From Magnolia sinica (Eukaryota > Streptophyta > Magnoliopsida > Magnoliales > Magnoliaceae), in assembly GCF_029962835.1 (NCBI RefSeq), contig NC_080591.1, positions 40,369,501 to 40,433,500 of the forward strand: a stretch of DNA of 64,000 bases, read 5' to 3'. The notes under the pieces were generated by a model. It did not search any database, was not told the DNA's origin, and was given only the letters and a program-made list of their open reading frames with translations. Of the stretch, positions 35,516 through 46,480 are shown in pieces. Position 1 is the stretch's first letter. Each line of letters opens with the position of its first letter. Both the position numbers and the translations under genes were made by a program.

Positions 35516-36099
35516 ACGGGCCAGATGTCACTTAACGTCACCATGGGCCACGCAAACCACTAGTCAGGCATGAACTTGGTGTGTATGGCCCACCTAAGGC
35601 ATAGATCTACCTCATTCTTTGGGCCAGACCCTAAGTCCGGCTGATGAAACTAATGAACCGTGTGGATCTGTCAAAAGAATCACAGTGGACCTCACCTTGA
35701 GTGGTGCGTGTACACAGCAGGTGTACACCCATACTGCACTGGTCCAAGAGCCCCAGTCAAATCAGGTCTGACCGATATACCCAAAAAAGAAGAGATTTCT
35801 CTCTCCTTTCTCCCGCGCCAGGCGCGTTTTTGAACGAACGCAGGACCGTCCGTTTGTTCGAATCATGGCCCACGATCAAGACCTTGATGGACGATCTGAA
35901 CCGTCCATCTGGTAGAAGGCATAGAGAGGACGAAACCCTATCCAGTTTTAGCCGTTGGATTGGACACGTGTGCACACGACATCAGCCACAAATCAGGCTG
36001 AAAACACACCCACTTCCAAAAAACGGAAAATCAAGGCGATCCGCGTGGCTGTTCTCCCTTCCACCTCAACCGTTCACCACCATACAATCTAAGCCGTTC

Positions 36100-36720
36100 A
36101 AGATAGGTTTTTTTAGAAGAGAGAAAAGGAAAGAAAAGAAAAAATAAGAGAAAATAAGAGAACAGAAAGAGACCAAGAAAGAGCAGAGAGAGACGAGGGA
36201 GAGCTTTGTCACCGCTGACGCTGCCATTGCCACTGCTGGCCAATGCAGTGAAAGGAGAAGAAAAGAAAAACAGGGAAGAAAGAAGGAAGTGAGGGAGAGT
36301 GGCCGCGTCCGGCCGCTGCTGCGCTCGCCGTTGCCGTGCCCTGTTTCACAGCGACTTGCTGGCTGCGAGTTTGCTGGCAAGGCAACGAAGAAATAAGAGA
36401 TAGAGAAGAGAGGAAGGAAATCTTCCATTGCTGCCTCATCACCGTCCAGCTGAACTCCATCTGGATTCAGGCGTTGCTGGACATTTCCAGCAATAGGGGC
36501 AAAAAAAGAAAAAAAACGAGAGGAAGAGAAAGGCGGAAAATCAAGGGAGAGAAGTGCAGATGTTGCTGCTGCTGTCGCACCAACCCGACCCAGTCGAGTT
36601 GAGTGTGACTCAGGCGCTGGCTCGGTCCAGGGTTGCTGGACAGTGCAAAAAAAAGGGGGGAAAGAAAAGTGAGAGAGAGGAGGTTGGGGCTGCCGAGTTA
36701 AGCCCAGATTGACTCGGTCC
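36100..36720 (+). other. Purine-rich leader segment of LTR H
   Basis: Runs of GAGAAAAGGAAAGAAAAGAA and AGAGAGGAAGG alternate with GCTGCTG-rich pieces. Overlapping long open frames on both strands (up to 229 codons on the minus strand at 36066-36755) arise because few stops occur in such biased sequence. I see no protein family in them. Confidence 0.6.
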
Positions 36721-38099
36721 AGGTTGCTGTGGAACGTCCCAGCAACAAACCGCATTGGGCAGTTGTGTGCTCGTCCCTGGAAGCTGCTGAGTCTAACTCA
36801 GTTCGAGCCAAGGTGAGAATGATCCTCTCTAGTTCAGCAAAGGGGTGAGAGATGAGGGCGAGTTTCGAGAACTCAGTAAGTTGTTTCCCTTTCCACTTAG
36901 CTCTTGGCCTGTATGCATTACTGATCCCCTGTATCTACACTTAGCTGGGGCATGGGCTTTAGATGACCTTTGGTTGTGATGAGTTAATTAAATCGTTTGT
37001 GGTTAGCCATCAGTTCAGCAAACTCCATCTAAAATTGAGTTTATGAGCCATTTTGCACCTAGAGCTCTATCCTGTCACTAGATCATCAACCCAGTGCACT
37101 TGGGCTTATTTAAAGTAGAGTTTGACTCATTTTTGGGATGTCCTTTAGGTTAGGTTTCTCAATGGAGATGGTATGGATAATTGTTTTATGAATCGGACTT
37201 TGAGTTTTGGGATTGGGTTGAGCTAAGTCACACTCGTATTGCACCAACTAACAAACTTGCCAACTCAGTGCTCTTCGTGAGGTCTTGAGGAGACCCGAGC
37301 GATTGAGCTTCATTAAGGTTCCACCACTATAGGAGGCCTTGCCTTAAGGGCGGTTATGATTATCTTACCGACTATCTCAAAGCTCTAAAATTTTCATGTT
37401 GAGACTTGCCTACTTGATCAAGTAAAATCAAATCAACCCTAAGTTGGACCAAGGTGAGCTGACTCTCTAGTCACCTTTTATTAGTATAAATAAAATAATA
37501 AATAGCTATGTTATTTATCTTCTTGTGTTGGTTGAGTGTAGGTATTTAGTAGAGGCTACCTTAGATCACTCTTGTTGAAGTCAAGTAGGTGTGAACATTA
37601 CGATTGGATTCAAGTTGATTACATCTAATAATTGATCAAAGGTGAGGACTCACCCTTTGAGCTTCCCACTTAAATTCATTAACCAATAGATGATGCCTTA
37701 ATCCTTTTCATTCAATATCTCCTAAGTTACTTGATTTTGCTACTTAATGTGAATATGTGAATATGATAATATGATGCGCACCTAATTCCTATGGTAGATA
37801 ATGAATATATCTCTTTAATTATAACATGCATAAATGATTTGGTGATAACATGCTATCTTTAGTCGTATATTTTTAATTAACTATATGTTGGTCGGTTGCG
37901 ATTGAGCGATATAATGAATGAACCTGTCCCGAACTCACCAACTTACGATCCATATATCACACCTTGCCTTACATGGCTTGAACCGCTTACTCACCCTACG
38001 TGGCTTAGATCGTTTATTTGCCCTTCGTGGCTTTAATGGGTCATTAGTGCCCTTTTGTGGCTTGATGGTTATATTCGCATATCTTGTTGGTTTCCTAGC

Positions 38100-38760
38100 C
38101 ATCTTGTGGTGTTCATTCGTACCATGATTTTCGGGTGGAGCGGGTGTTCGCTTAGCGATTTCCTAACCTTCTTGCAGTGTTCACGTACGATATGATTTTC
38201 GGGTGGTCTAGAGTTTATGTGTTGTTTATCTCTTCATTTTGCGGTGTTCAGTCGTACCATGATTTTCGGGTGTAGCGGTTGTTCGCTTAGCGATTTCCTA
38301 GCCATCTTGAGGTGTTCACGTACGATATGATTTTCAAGTGAAGTAGATGTTTGTATATTCGTTTCCTAGCCATCTTGCGATGTTCAGTCATACCATGATT
38401 TCCGGGTGGAGCTGAAGTTCGCTTATCGATTTTCTAGCCATCTTGCGGTGTTCACATACGATATGATTTTCGGCTGGTCTAGAGTTTGTATGTTGATTGT
38501 CTCTTCATCTTATGAACTTCAGTCGTACCATGATTTTCGGGTAGAGCTGAAGTTCGCTTATCGATTTTCTAGCCATCTTGCGGAGTTCACGTACGATAGC
38601 CTTCTCGGGTGAAGGAGAGGTTTAAAGGGTGATTTTCTATTCGCCTCGCGAATTCACTTGTACCATGATTTCCGGGTGGAGCTGAAGTCCACTTATCAAT
38701 TTTCTAGCCATCTTGCGGAGTTCACATACAATGTGATTTCGGGTGCAATAGAAAATCGTA
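38100..38760 (+). repeat. Tandem repeat of about 138 bases in LTR H
   Basis: Roughly five copies are anchored by TCGTACCATGATTTTCGGGT at about 38118, 38253, 38389, 38524 and 38658. Each is followed by a half-related second part, CATCTTGCGGTGTTCACGTA then CGATATGATTTTCGG. The unit is itself an old duplication of a 65-70 base sequence. It lies shortly before the LTR end, like the repeats of I and J. Confidence 0.75.
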
Positions 38761-39533
38761 TATTTGATTGTTTTGTTATCTAGATATATTTCCCTTATAT
38801 TGCGACTACCATTATATTGTGCTTATGATGAAATTCTGTTGATTGGCTTGATTTTCTTAATATGAGTATGAATATGAAATGTCTTGTTTAGTGTATATAA
38901 TTTCACGATTTGCAATTTATATTGGATTATGAATGATGAGTGCGCAATCTTAGAGGGTGCTCCTCACTACGATAGCCATTGACGCTATCAAACCGTAACA
39001 GTTGATGCGGGTGTAGAGGGAGCCGATGTTGTTTACTGGATTGCTAGAGCAGATCGGGTAGCTGGGGAGCTAGACGGGGTCCCTGTGGCCCCATGTTGAG
39101 CTCTACTATTAGTTGATAGACTCCTGTTTTTGCTTATATGAACTTTGCTATTTGTGATTGGATAAGTCCTGTATGGGCGCTACATTTAAAGTTTCATTAT
39201 GGTTGGAATGTTTTAATTCAATGCATGGTTTACTCTAGCTTCGTTATTGTTAACTTTGATTAATGATAAATGGTTCAAAATTACACTGAATTTTATAAGC
39301 TAACACTCGGTTTTTTGAGAAACGGGTTATATACTCGGGTCTTAAAAACATGGGGCGTTACACTTGGTCTCTTAAGATCCATCCCTTCATCCATGCTTTT
39401 AGCACCCTTTTCAATCTAAGCTCTTAAATTTACCTTACAACACAAACATAAGTAAAATAGAACATTAAGCATTATCGTGTTCATAAAACTAAGATATAAA
39501 TGGGGGATAATATGCAATATTTAACCCTCAACA

Positions 39534-40602
39534 TAATCCCCAACCAGCATTTTGCTTGTCCCAAGCAAAGTATGCGAAAAATATTTTGAAACCATTGTAT
39601 AATTTTCATAAGCTTAAGAAGTTTAAAAAATAATCCAGATAATAGAGTTTCAAAATACATCAATGTTGAGCATTATTCTCTCTTAAACTCTAGCAGTCGG
39701 TAAACTTCATAATCAAGTTCAAAGCATTAATTCATCAATTAAAACAATTCCAAACCTTAAGTTCCATAGGTGCATAATGAAGTCTAGACTTATCACAATC
39801 AGAGGTTCAATTCTTCATTTCCATGATAACGTTAATAATCCAGAGAGCATTCAAGACAACCAAAACCTGAACTGAAACTTACCTTACAGTACATCTTTTA
39901 ATTCCCTCTTTTATTCCTCTATCTTTTTATTTTTCCATTGATGGTTTTCACGCTATGTTAACCTTTTTAAAGACCTTTAATAGGTAGCCTTTTCGAAGAC
40001 AACTTGTTTTTTTTTTTGAACATAATGGACAAATTCCCCAGATTAGTTCCTTTCATGTTAAATCATCACTAAGTTAACAATTCAATGTGACTGAAGCTTT
40101 AATGTGAAAGCCAGATGTGACATATGACATCATAACTTGATTAATGTTTAAAACTCCTAATCAGGGATTGAAAATTTGAACTTACTTTGAAATCTCCAAG
40201 TAACTGAATCTAAGAGACATAAATCATCAACATTAAGCATCTTATACTTTCAATTTTCAAAAATTTGGCACTTTTCCGTAATTTTTTTTTGCTTAAGGAC
40301 TAAGAAAATAACTGATTAGTTTACCTAATATCTCATCCCCAACCTAAAATCTATATTGTCATCAATGTAAAAGAAATAAACATGTAATGCAAAAGAGGCA
40401 ATGAAAATAAAAAGGGAAGTAATAGTACCTTAAGAAGGAATTTTGAAGCTTTTCCAATGATCTTAGTGTGAAAAATAGGTTAGCACAAAAGACTCAAACA
40501 AACGATAAGCAAACTATCTTAAAATAGACGATAAGCAAACTATCATAAAATTGCGGAAAGCAGTAAACTTAACTACACCTTCGTCAAACTAGGAGGTTAA
40601 TC
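39534..40602 (-). other. 3' noncoding tail and polypurine tract of element C
   Basis: On the minus strand this includes the CATTGATGACAATATAG relative of the conserved palindrome near 40355 and the polypurine tract at the LTR. It is collinear with A's tail at 20298-21240. No coding sequence is seen. Confidence 0.7.
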
Positions 40603-41058
40603 TTAGTAAACATGATCATTCAGAGGTATGGATATGTCCTCTGAACCAAATTTTTTAACAAATGGCTTTAACCGATGTCTATTCACTTTGAAATCATTCC
40701 CATCGTTTGGATTCTGAATCTCGACGGCCCCATGAGGATAGACATTAGTAACTGTGAAAGGGCCAGTCCAACGAGATCGGAGTTTACCCGAAAAGTGATG
40801 TAACTGAGAATTGTACAAAGGGACTTTCTGACCAGGTGTGAATGATTTTCAAAGAATGTGTTGGTCATTGTCTGGTACACATCTCCTTTAGATATGGTCT
40901 GGGCAATATTTAAACAAGTATGGATCATCCTAGAAGAACTTACGAACCTTGGCAAAGAATTTTTTCTTATCTTGCACAATCTAATGTGTCGGTGTGAAAC
41001 CTATAGCAAGATAATTAGTAATGTCAGCAAACCAAGGTGAATGGGAGACTTTGAACAA
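40603..41058 (-). pseudogene. Athila integrase remains, element C
   Basis: The minus strand at 40603-40818 encodes the integrase C-terminal part ([27 protein letters not shown]), matching B at 12096-12300. A short piece of the zinc-binding end region follows to about 41058. The catalytic core is not recognisable here. Confidence 0.75.
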
Positions 41059-42529
41059 TTATTCGTCAGGGAACATGTCATTTATATGTGTCATCTCAAG
41101 GGAATCGGGGAGATTAAGGCGGGAAGGATGGTCAGCCATTACGTTCTCTACTCCCTTTTTATCTTTTATTTCCAAATCAAATTCCTGAAGTAGGAGGATC
41201 CATCTTATCAAGCGGGGCTTAGCATCATTCTTAGAAAGAAAATACTTAAGTGTCGCATGATTAGTGTAGATGATGATCTTGGATCCGATCAAGTAAGACC
41301 TAAATTTGTCCAAAGCAAATATTACGGCTAAGAGCTCCTTCTCCATAGTAGAGTAATTCACTTGGGTAGAATTTAAGGTTCTATTTGCATAATGTATAAC
41401 GTAGGGCTTCTTATCTTTTCTTTGACTTAACACCGCCCCAAGAGCATAGTCGGATACATTGCACATAAGTTCAAAAGGAAGGTTCCAGTCGGGTGGCTGC
41501 ATGATCGGTGTAGTGGTTAGCATGCTCTTAAGCTTAGAAAAAGATTCCAGGCATTGCTCAGTCCACTCGTATGGTATATCCTTTTGAAGTAGATTGCAAA
41601 AAGGATGCGAGAGGTGACTAAAGTCCTTTATGAATCTTCTATAGAATCCGGCGTGTCCTAAGAATGATCGCACGTCGCGTATGTTCTTGGGTGGATGTAA
41701 GTTAGAGATAAGATCATTCTTAGCCTTATCTACCTCAATTCCTTTGAATGAGATGATATGTCCAAGGACAATTCCCTTACGAATAATGAAATGTCACTTC
41801 TCTCAATTTAGTACCAAGTTATTTTCCTCACATCGCTTCAGCACACATTTAAGATTTTCTAAACAATCGCTGAAGGATAGACTAAAAACAGAGAAATCGT
41901 TCATGAAGACCTCTAGATATTGCCCTACCATGTCAGAAAAAATACTCATCATGCATCGTTGAAAAGTAGCAGGGGCATTATACAGTCTGAATGGCATCCT
42001 TCGATAAGGAAAAGTGCTAAAGGGACATGTGAATGTGGTCTTTTCCTGATCTTCAAGGGCTATCTCGATCTGATTGTAGCCAGAATATCCATCAAAGAAA
42101 TAGTAATAGGAATGACCAGCTAGCCTTTCCAAAATTTGATCGATGAAAGGCAAAGGAAAGTGGTCTTTCCTTATAACGGTATTCAACTTCTTGTAGTTAA
42201 TGCACATTCTCCAATCAGTAGTGACTCTAGTTGGCACAAGTTCATTGTCAGCATTGGCTATGACGGTGATTCCAAACTTCATAGGAACCACCTGAATTGG
42301 ACTCACCCATTGACTATCGGATATAGGGTATATGATACCCACATCCAATAGCTTAAGAACCTCGACCTTAACTACTTCCTTCATGTTTAGATTTAATCTA
42401 CGTTGTGGTTGTCAGGAGGTCTTCACATATCCTCTAGATAAATGCGGTGAGTATAGATTGAAGGGTCAATTCCCTTGAGGTCTGCAATCGACCATCCAAG
42501 GGCTCCCTTATGTTCAATGAGAGCAGAGA
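41059..42529 (-). pseudogene. Athila RNase H and reverse transcriptase remains, element C
   Basis: RNase H with the thumb lies at 41059-41673 ([30 protein letters not shown]). RT lies at 41803-42384 (WRMCINYKKLN, FPLPFIDQIL, YSGYNQIEIA, APATFQRCMM, FMNDFSVFS at the active-site position). The linker toward protease runs to the CACTA insertion at 42530. Collinear with B. Fossil. Confidence 0.85.
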
Positions 42530-42532
42530 TAA

Positions 42533-42554
42533 CACTACCAAAAAAAGGGGCAAA
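42533..42554 (+). repeat. Left terminal inverted repeat of the CACTA element
   Basis: It begins CACTACCAAAAAAAGGGG and continues CAAA, matching the right end for 22 bases without mismatch. A TAA target duplication precedes it. Confidence 0.92.
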
Positions 42555-42574
42555 AGATACAAACTACGTCAGTT

Positions 42575-42640
42575 TTTTGCTACGGATATAAACCATAGCT
42601 AATATCACTACGGTTTTAATCCGTGGCTAAAATGTTACTA
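42575..42640. repeat. Left subterminal TACGGAT repeats
   Basis: GCTACGGAT at 42579-42587, CTACGGTTTTAATCCGTGGC at about 42607-42626 and looser copies. In CACTA elements such clustered short repeats near both ends bind the transposon-encoded protein; the binding role is inferred from the family. Confidence 0.7.
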
Positions 42641-42730
42641 CACCATTCCTAATTAACGGTGGTGTAAGGGGCCCTATAGGGCTTAAAAATATATATATGT
42701 TATATCTAAGCAGTTCATCTATTTTGAAAT

Positions 42731-42885
42731 ATTATTTTAGGATAGGAAGTAAAAACTCAGGTAGATCGAAGGCTCAAGTGGACCACACGGTAGGAAACAT
42801 GGAGATAAAATCACATTTGCTTCCTATGGTGTGGTCCACTTGGGTGTTCAATCTACTTTAAGTTTGGGATCATGATCTAAAATAA
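42731..42885. repeat. Fold-back inverted repeat (MITE-like) inside the CACTA element
   Basis: Arms at 42759-42799 and 42818-42862 share AAGTGGACCACAC / GTGTGGTCCACTT and extend to about 45 bases with few mismatches around an 18-base spacer. Outer parts (ATTTTAGGAT and GATCTAAAAT) also pair. I cannot fix a target duplication, so MITE status is tentative. Confidence 0.6.
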
Positions 42886-42989
42886 TTTATTAAAATTAAT
42901 GATCGGAATGGATAACCCAAATACATCATGGTGGACCCCATAGAGCTCTTGATAGGACCGTCCAGGTCCGTCTCACGAAAGGATGCCCA

Positions 42990-43024
42990 AAATTGGGCGC
43001 ATGCTAAAAAACGGAGCCGCACCC

Positions 43025-43084
<60 letters not shown>

Positions 43085-43450
43085 TCCCTAATCCTCTGTC
43101 CCTCCATTCCCCGATCCTCTCTCTCCCTCCTGGTCTCTGCTCCATCTTCTCATTCTCCTCGCTCTCTCTCCAACGCATCTCCGCCCTCTCTATCTCTCTC
43201 TCCCACTCTCCTTCTCAACCCAAACCCAAACCCTCCTCTCCCAACATCCATGTCCTGGGATGGCGCTCTCTCCTCTGTCCGATTGATAGTCCAAGGCAAA
43301 AATCATGTCCAGAGATCGAGAAAGGCCTGGAGCTTTGAAGGTGCGAGGTGCGTGTAGTGGTATTTCCGTAGTTCTTATTCTGGGTGTGTCGTTTTCCGAT
43401 GGAAATTAGGGTTTCGAGGGAGTGATCGGCGGTAAAAAATCAGGTATATT
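42990..43450 (+). promoter_or_regulatory. Captured promoter/5'UTR-like segment
   Basis: A CT-rich stretch (microsatellite at 43029-43081, then pyrimidine-rich sequence to about 43240) is followed by a GC-richer part and a GT donor-like site near 43442 (AAAATCAG|GTATATTG), then by a T-rich intron-like sequence. This is the look of a plant 5'UTR with a first intron, picked up by the transposon. The 136- and 124-codon open frames here are serine-leucine repeats read from the CT run and are not believed. Confidence 0.45.
43029..43081. repeat. (CT)n microsatellite
   Basis: About 26 uninterrupted CT dinucleotides. Confidence 0.95.
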
Positions 43451-43680
43451 GTTCTTCCTTCATTTCCTTTCTTGTAATCTATGTTGAATTGAGATTTGAT
43501 CGGAATTAGGTTTATCTTTGTTGAATTCCTTGTTCTGCTTTTTGAAATGTTGATTTATGGTTTTAGTGGAGAGATCATTGATTGTAGAAATGAGTCCTTT
43601 TTGGTTATGAGATCATTAAGGATAGAAGCTTCTTCAATGATCTGATTTGCATGATTTTTTGTTCTTATATTTACAATAAT

Positions 43681-43746
43681 GATGCCAACTGTGGTAGCAT
43701 TGATGATGCCTTGAGGCTGTTTGGTAAAATGCTTGAGAGAAGGTAT
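43681..43746 (+). pseudogene. Pentatricopeptide-repeat gene fragment
   Basis: Twenty-two codons read D-A-N-CGSIDDALRLFGKM-L-E-R-R-Y. This matches the core of a plant PPR motif (family form: Y-x-KCGxIDDAxxLFDxMPERN). No further PPR units are visible on either side, and stops flank it. PPR proteins bind organellar RNA; this scrap has no function of its own. It is a probable gene fragment captured by the CACTA element. The match is short, so chance is not excluded. Confidence 0.55.
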
Positions 43747-46170
43747 TTATAGCTTTTCCACAGCTTCTGAAGTACTCAAGCTCACAGGCTAATGTTTGTT
43801 TCTTTTGACTTTAAATATTGGACAGGTAAATGACAGTAAGTTCAGGCAAGAGTATAAAAAAGTGTCATTTCTTCCCCATTTGTGGTAAGCTCCAATAAGA
43901 ACATGCAGGGTCAGATTTACTTTTCAGGTTACTGTACAAACCTTATTAGTATATCAAATATAAATGGTTCAAGAAGCTTCGTTGCATGACTGACAAACCT
44001 AAAGTCTGCTTATGTTAGAATTCTAAGCTTCTCTGGAAAAATGAGAATGCCTATGCTTCTTCCTATAAATAATCTGGTTAATGACTGAACTTTACTTTTT
44101 AAACTAAAAAAATGGATTAAAGAAGCTCAGGCTATTCAGCTATGAATGTTTTACTCCTTGCTCAATCTTATATATGATGGTTGACTAATTGGTGTTCTAA
44201 CATTTGCAAGGTAAGTGGTTATTCATGGATATTACTACGTTAATGTGTGGTTTATTAGTATTCATGTGTAATTCTTATGGGCCATGCCTGATATCTGTTG
44301 TTCCAGGGCCATCTATCTTACCCAAGGCCATGGTTTATGGTTGAGTTTAGAAGTTAGGAACTCAAGAAAAGGTGCAGGAAGGCAATTATTTATGATTCCA
44401 TAGAAATGGAGAGATAAAAAAGTTTTCCTTATTCTTCCTTCCCCCATTGTTGCAGGAATTGGTCAAATGAGATCTACACATTGCTTATGGTTTTATTTTG
44501 AAATATAAAATATCTTAGAAAATGATATTTTTGGACGTTTTTAGGTTCCCTCTCTTAAATTATAGAATAAATGGCTTGAATTATTCAGGATGTTTTCTGA
44601 ATTAAGAATAGTCCACAATCTAAAAATTGATGAATCTGGCATCATTGTTTGTTTTGGAGCCAATTTCTTATAGAGAACCCAACCATAACCATCTTTGTCA
44701 TATGATGTATTAAACAAAAGTGCTAACTTCTGTAACTCAATCAGATCAATCAGAAATTGTGCCTATTTTTATTCAATGTATCTTCTTCCAGAAGTTGCAC
44801 CTGTATGTGGGAAGGTTCTCTTTTTCTGTTTGTAACATTATTTTGATGTGGTCATTTCTATATGTATATTTACTTTTGGAAAGTCAATTTTGAGTTTTTA
44901 AACCATGAAATAGAAGATAATAGAATTTCAAGCGGGCAACAGAGAATTACATTATTCAAAAAGTTGGGAGCTCACTACTTGAGTATTATTGCAATGAAGA
45001 AAATGAGTGTACAGAGAGGGGTTCCTCATGTGACTGAAGTGGAAACAAACTACATAACCATTATAAATAACAAGCCCACCAATAAAATGATACAACCAGA
45101 CCACCACCGTACACTGGACCCTGGATACATACCAAGCATAACAACAGCCATCCAAACCGCCAACTCAGACTAACCATAAAGCATACCATTTTGCAGCAGG
45201 AAGACATCAAAAGCTGGTTTTTACACAATCATCTGTAATAAAATTCTTCTCACTGCAAAACATCAAGAAACTTCTGCAAAATCTAGAAAAACAAATTACA
45301 CCAACATCTCCAAATAGGGATCTTCACATACAATTTTTTGAAAACAAAGGACATAAATTAAATTATCTCCTTATTGTACAAATAGGAAAATTTTCTGTCT
45401 AACCAAACAAGAACCCACACAACAAGCCAAATCGAGCCTAAGCCCCTTTTTAACTTCGCCAATGCAACTCCTTGCATTGCCGTTCCCAAGCCCGGGTAAA
45501 GGAGGAGGGAGAATGGGCATCAAGGTGAGTTATGTACTTTTCATTCCTTTTCCAAGAGACATTTTTAAAATGCTTGATGGTTAATTTCAAGAGTTTTCTT
45601 ATAAAACGTATTAGTAATGACTTCTTCTACTACCATCTGAGGACCTCAAAGGCCCAACTAACTTGAGATTTTTATATGTAGGCTGATGTATTTTCAGCCC
45701 CACAGATCAATGTTTCCATTTCAAGGTTCAATATTGAAATGGTAAAGTTTTTAACTATTTATTTTATCTTTGTTTTTTCCTGTTCTTCATAAATAATTTG
45801 ATGTCTCAGCCTCCTGTCATTACTAGCTAGTTTTGTCACTATTTGTACATATGTCAATCTCATGAGTCTTACTTTTTGTAATTTTCTTACCCTTGAAGTG
45901 ATTATCAGAAGCAGTGGGCCATCATTGAAAGATTACCCTTGTAGTGAGTCTAGGTACACGTTTTCTTCCCTTCTGTTGGTATTTTCTTCTACCTTTACAT
46001 TTGAAGACTCGCCTGAGTCTTTGTTTGGCTTGACTCAATATTTAAGAAATGGCTTGAGTGACATTGTAGTGCAATATGTTTCTATGATCTAGGTCTTCTC
46101 AGTTTTTCTGAAAATCTGCCATCTTTATGTTTTTTTTTCGCCTGATTCTATCTTCTGCTGATTGTATTAA
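43747..46170. other. Cargo sequence without recognised genes
   Basis: AT-rich, intron-like DNA. A stretch at 45420-45530 (CTTGCATTGCCGTTCCCAAG, CCCGGGTAAAGGAGGAGG) ends in a donor-like GTGAGT and may be another captured exon or an old retro-insert. The 103-codon frame at 44862-45173 has no family features. Confidence 0.4.
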
Positions 46171-46171
46171 A

Positions 46172-46247
46172 ATGCAAGATGGGAGAGGACAAGGATCTTT
46201 CAGTTATGACGAACGTGGATTTGTAAAAGCTGTTCCCAGGCAAGAAG
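46172..46247 (+). pseudogene. Exon-like fragment 1 of a captured gene
   Basis: An open stretch encodes MQDGRGQGSFSYDERGFVKA and then VPRQE, ending at a good donor site, AAG|GTAAGA. A possible acceptor, TGCAAG, precedes it at 46178. Composition changes sharply to T-rich, intron-like DNA on both sides. I do not recognise the protein. It could belong to the same captured gene as the pieces at 47935-48088 and 53696-53734, since all lie on the plus strand. Confidence 0.4.
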
Positions 46248-46367
46248 GTAAGAGAATAATACACCTAGGTGAACTTGAATCATATGCATGACATGTCACG
46301 TATCACAACATTGGCAACATGTCCATCTAATTTAAGACATGCGCTGTAAATGCATTTTGGCTGAAAA

Positions 46368-46480
46368 GATACTTTCTTTCACATTGACTGAAAAGATATT
46401 GAGAGCTTTTTTTTTTTTTTTTTCAAGCAGATACTTTCTTTCACATTGACTGAAAAGATATTAAGAGCTTTTTTTTTCTT
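46368..46480 (+). repeat. Tandem duplication of 62 bases
   Basis: GATACTTTCTTTCACATTGA followed by CTGAAAAGATATT and GAGAGC plus a T run occurs at 46368 and again at 46430, with one base difference before the T run. It is a recent local duplication. Confidence 0.8.

Larger units (their letters stand above)
34796..39362 (+). mobile_element. Solo LTR H, inserted in the LTR of C
   Basis: H begins TGTAACACCCCATATTTTT and ends AAAAACATGGGGCGTTACA, with a perfect CTTGG target duplication (34791-34795 and 39363-39367). The 4567 bases hold no recognisable gag or pol. The order resembles I: AT-rich upstream part, purine-rich leader, then a tandem repeat near the end. The two ends are inverted copies over about 19 bases with two mismatches. 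The solo LTR reading is supported by the lack of any internal direct LTR pair. Family by ends: Tekay/Del-like gypsy, inferred. Confidence 0.85.
26336..39533 (-). repeat. 3' LTR of element C, split in three by insertions
   Basis: LTR pieces are at 26336-26533, 33790-34795 and 39363-39533, about 1.36 kb in total. The minus-strand start TGTTGAGGGTTAAATATTGC is at 39533 and the end GGGGTTGTGAACA at 26336. The pieces match the LTRs of A and B in order at their edges. The middle of this LTR differs: it holds an ATCTTCGATA word array. A polypurine tract (reverse complement TGGTTGGGGATTA) abuts at 39534-39546. Confidence 0.85.

Noticed and set aside
36066-36755. A 229-codon minus-strand frame
   Set aside because: It lies in the purine-rich leader of solo LTR H. 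Its serine- and phenylalanine-rich composition comes from the CT-rich strand, and overlapping frames are open on both strands.
42928-43357. Frames of 136 and 124 codons rich in SLSLSL
   Set aside because: They are translations of the (CT)n microsatellite; the reverse strand gives (ER)n.
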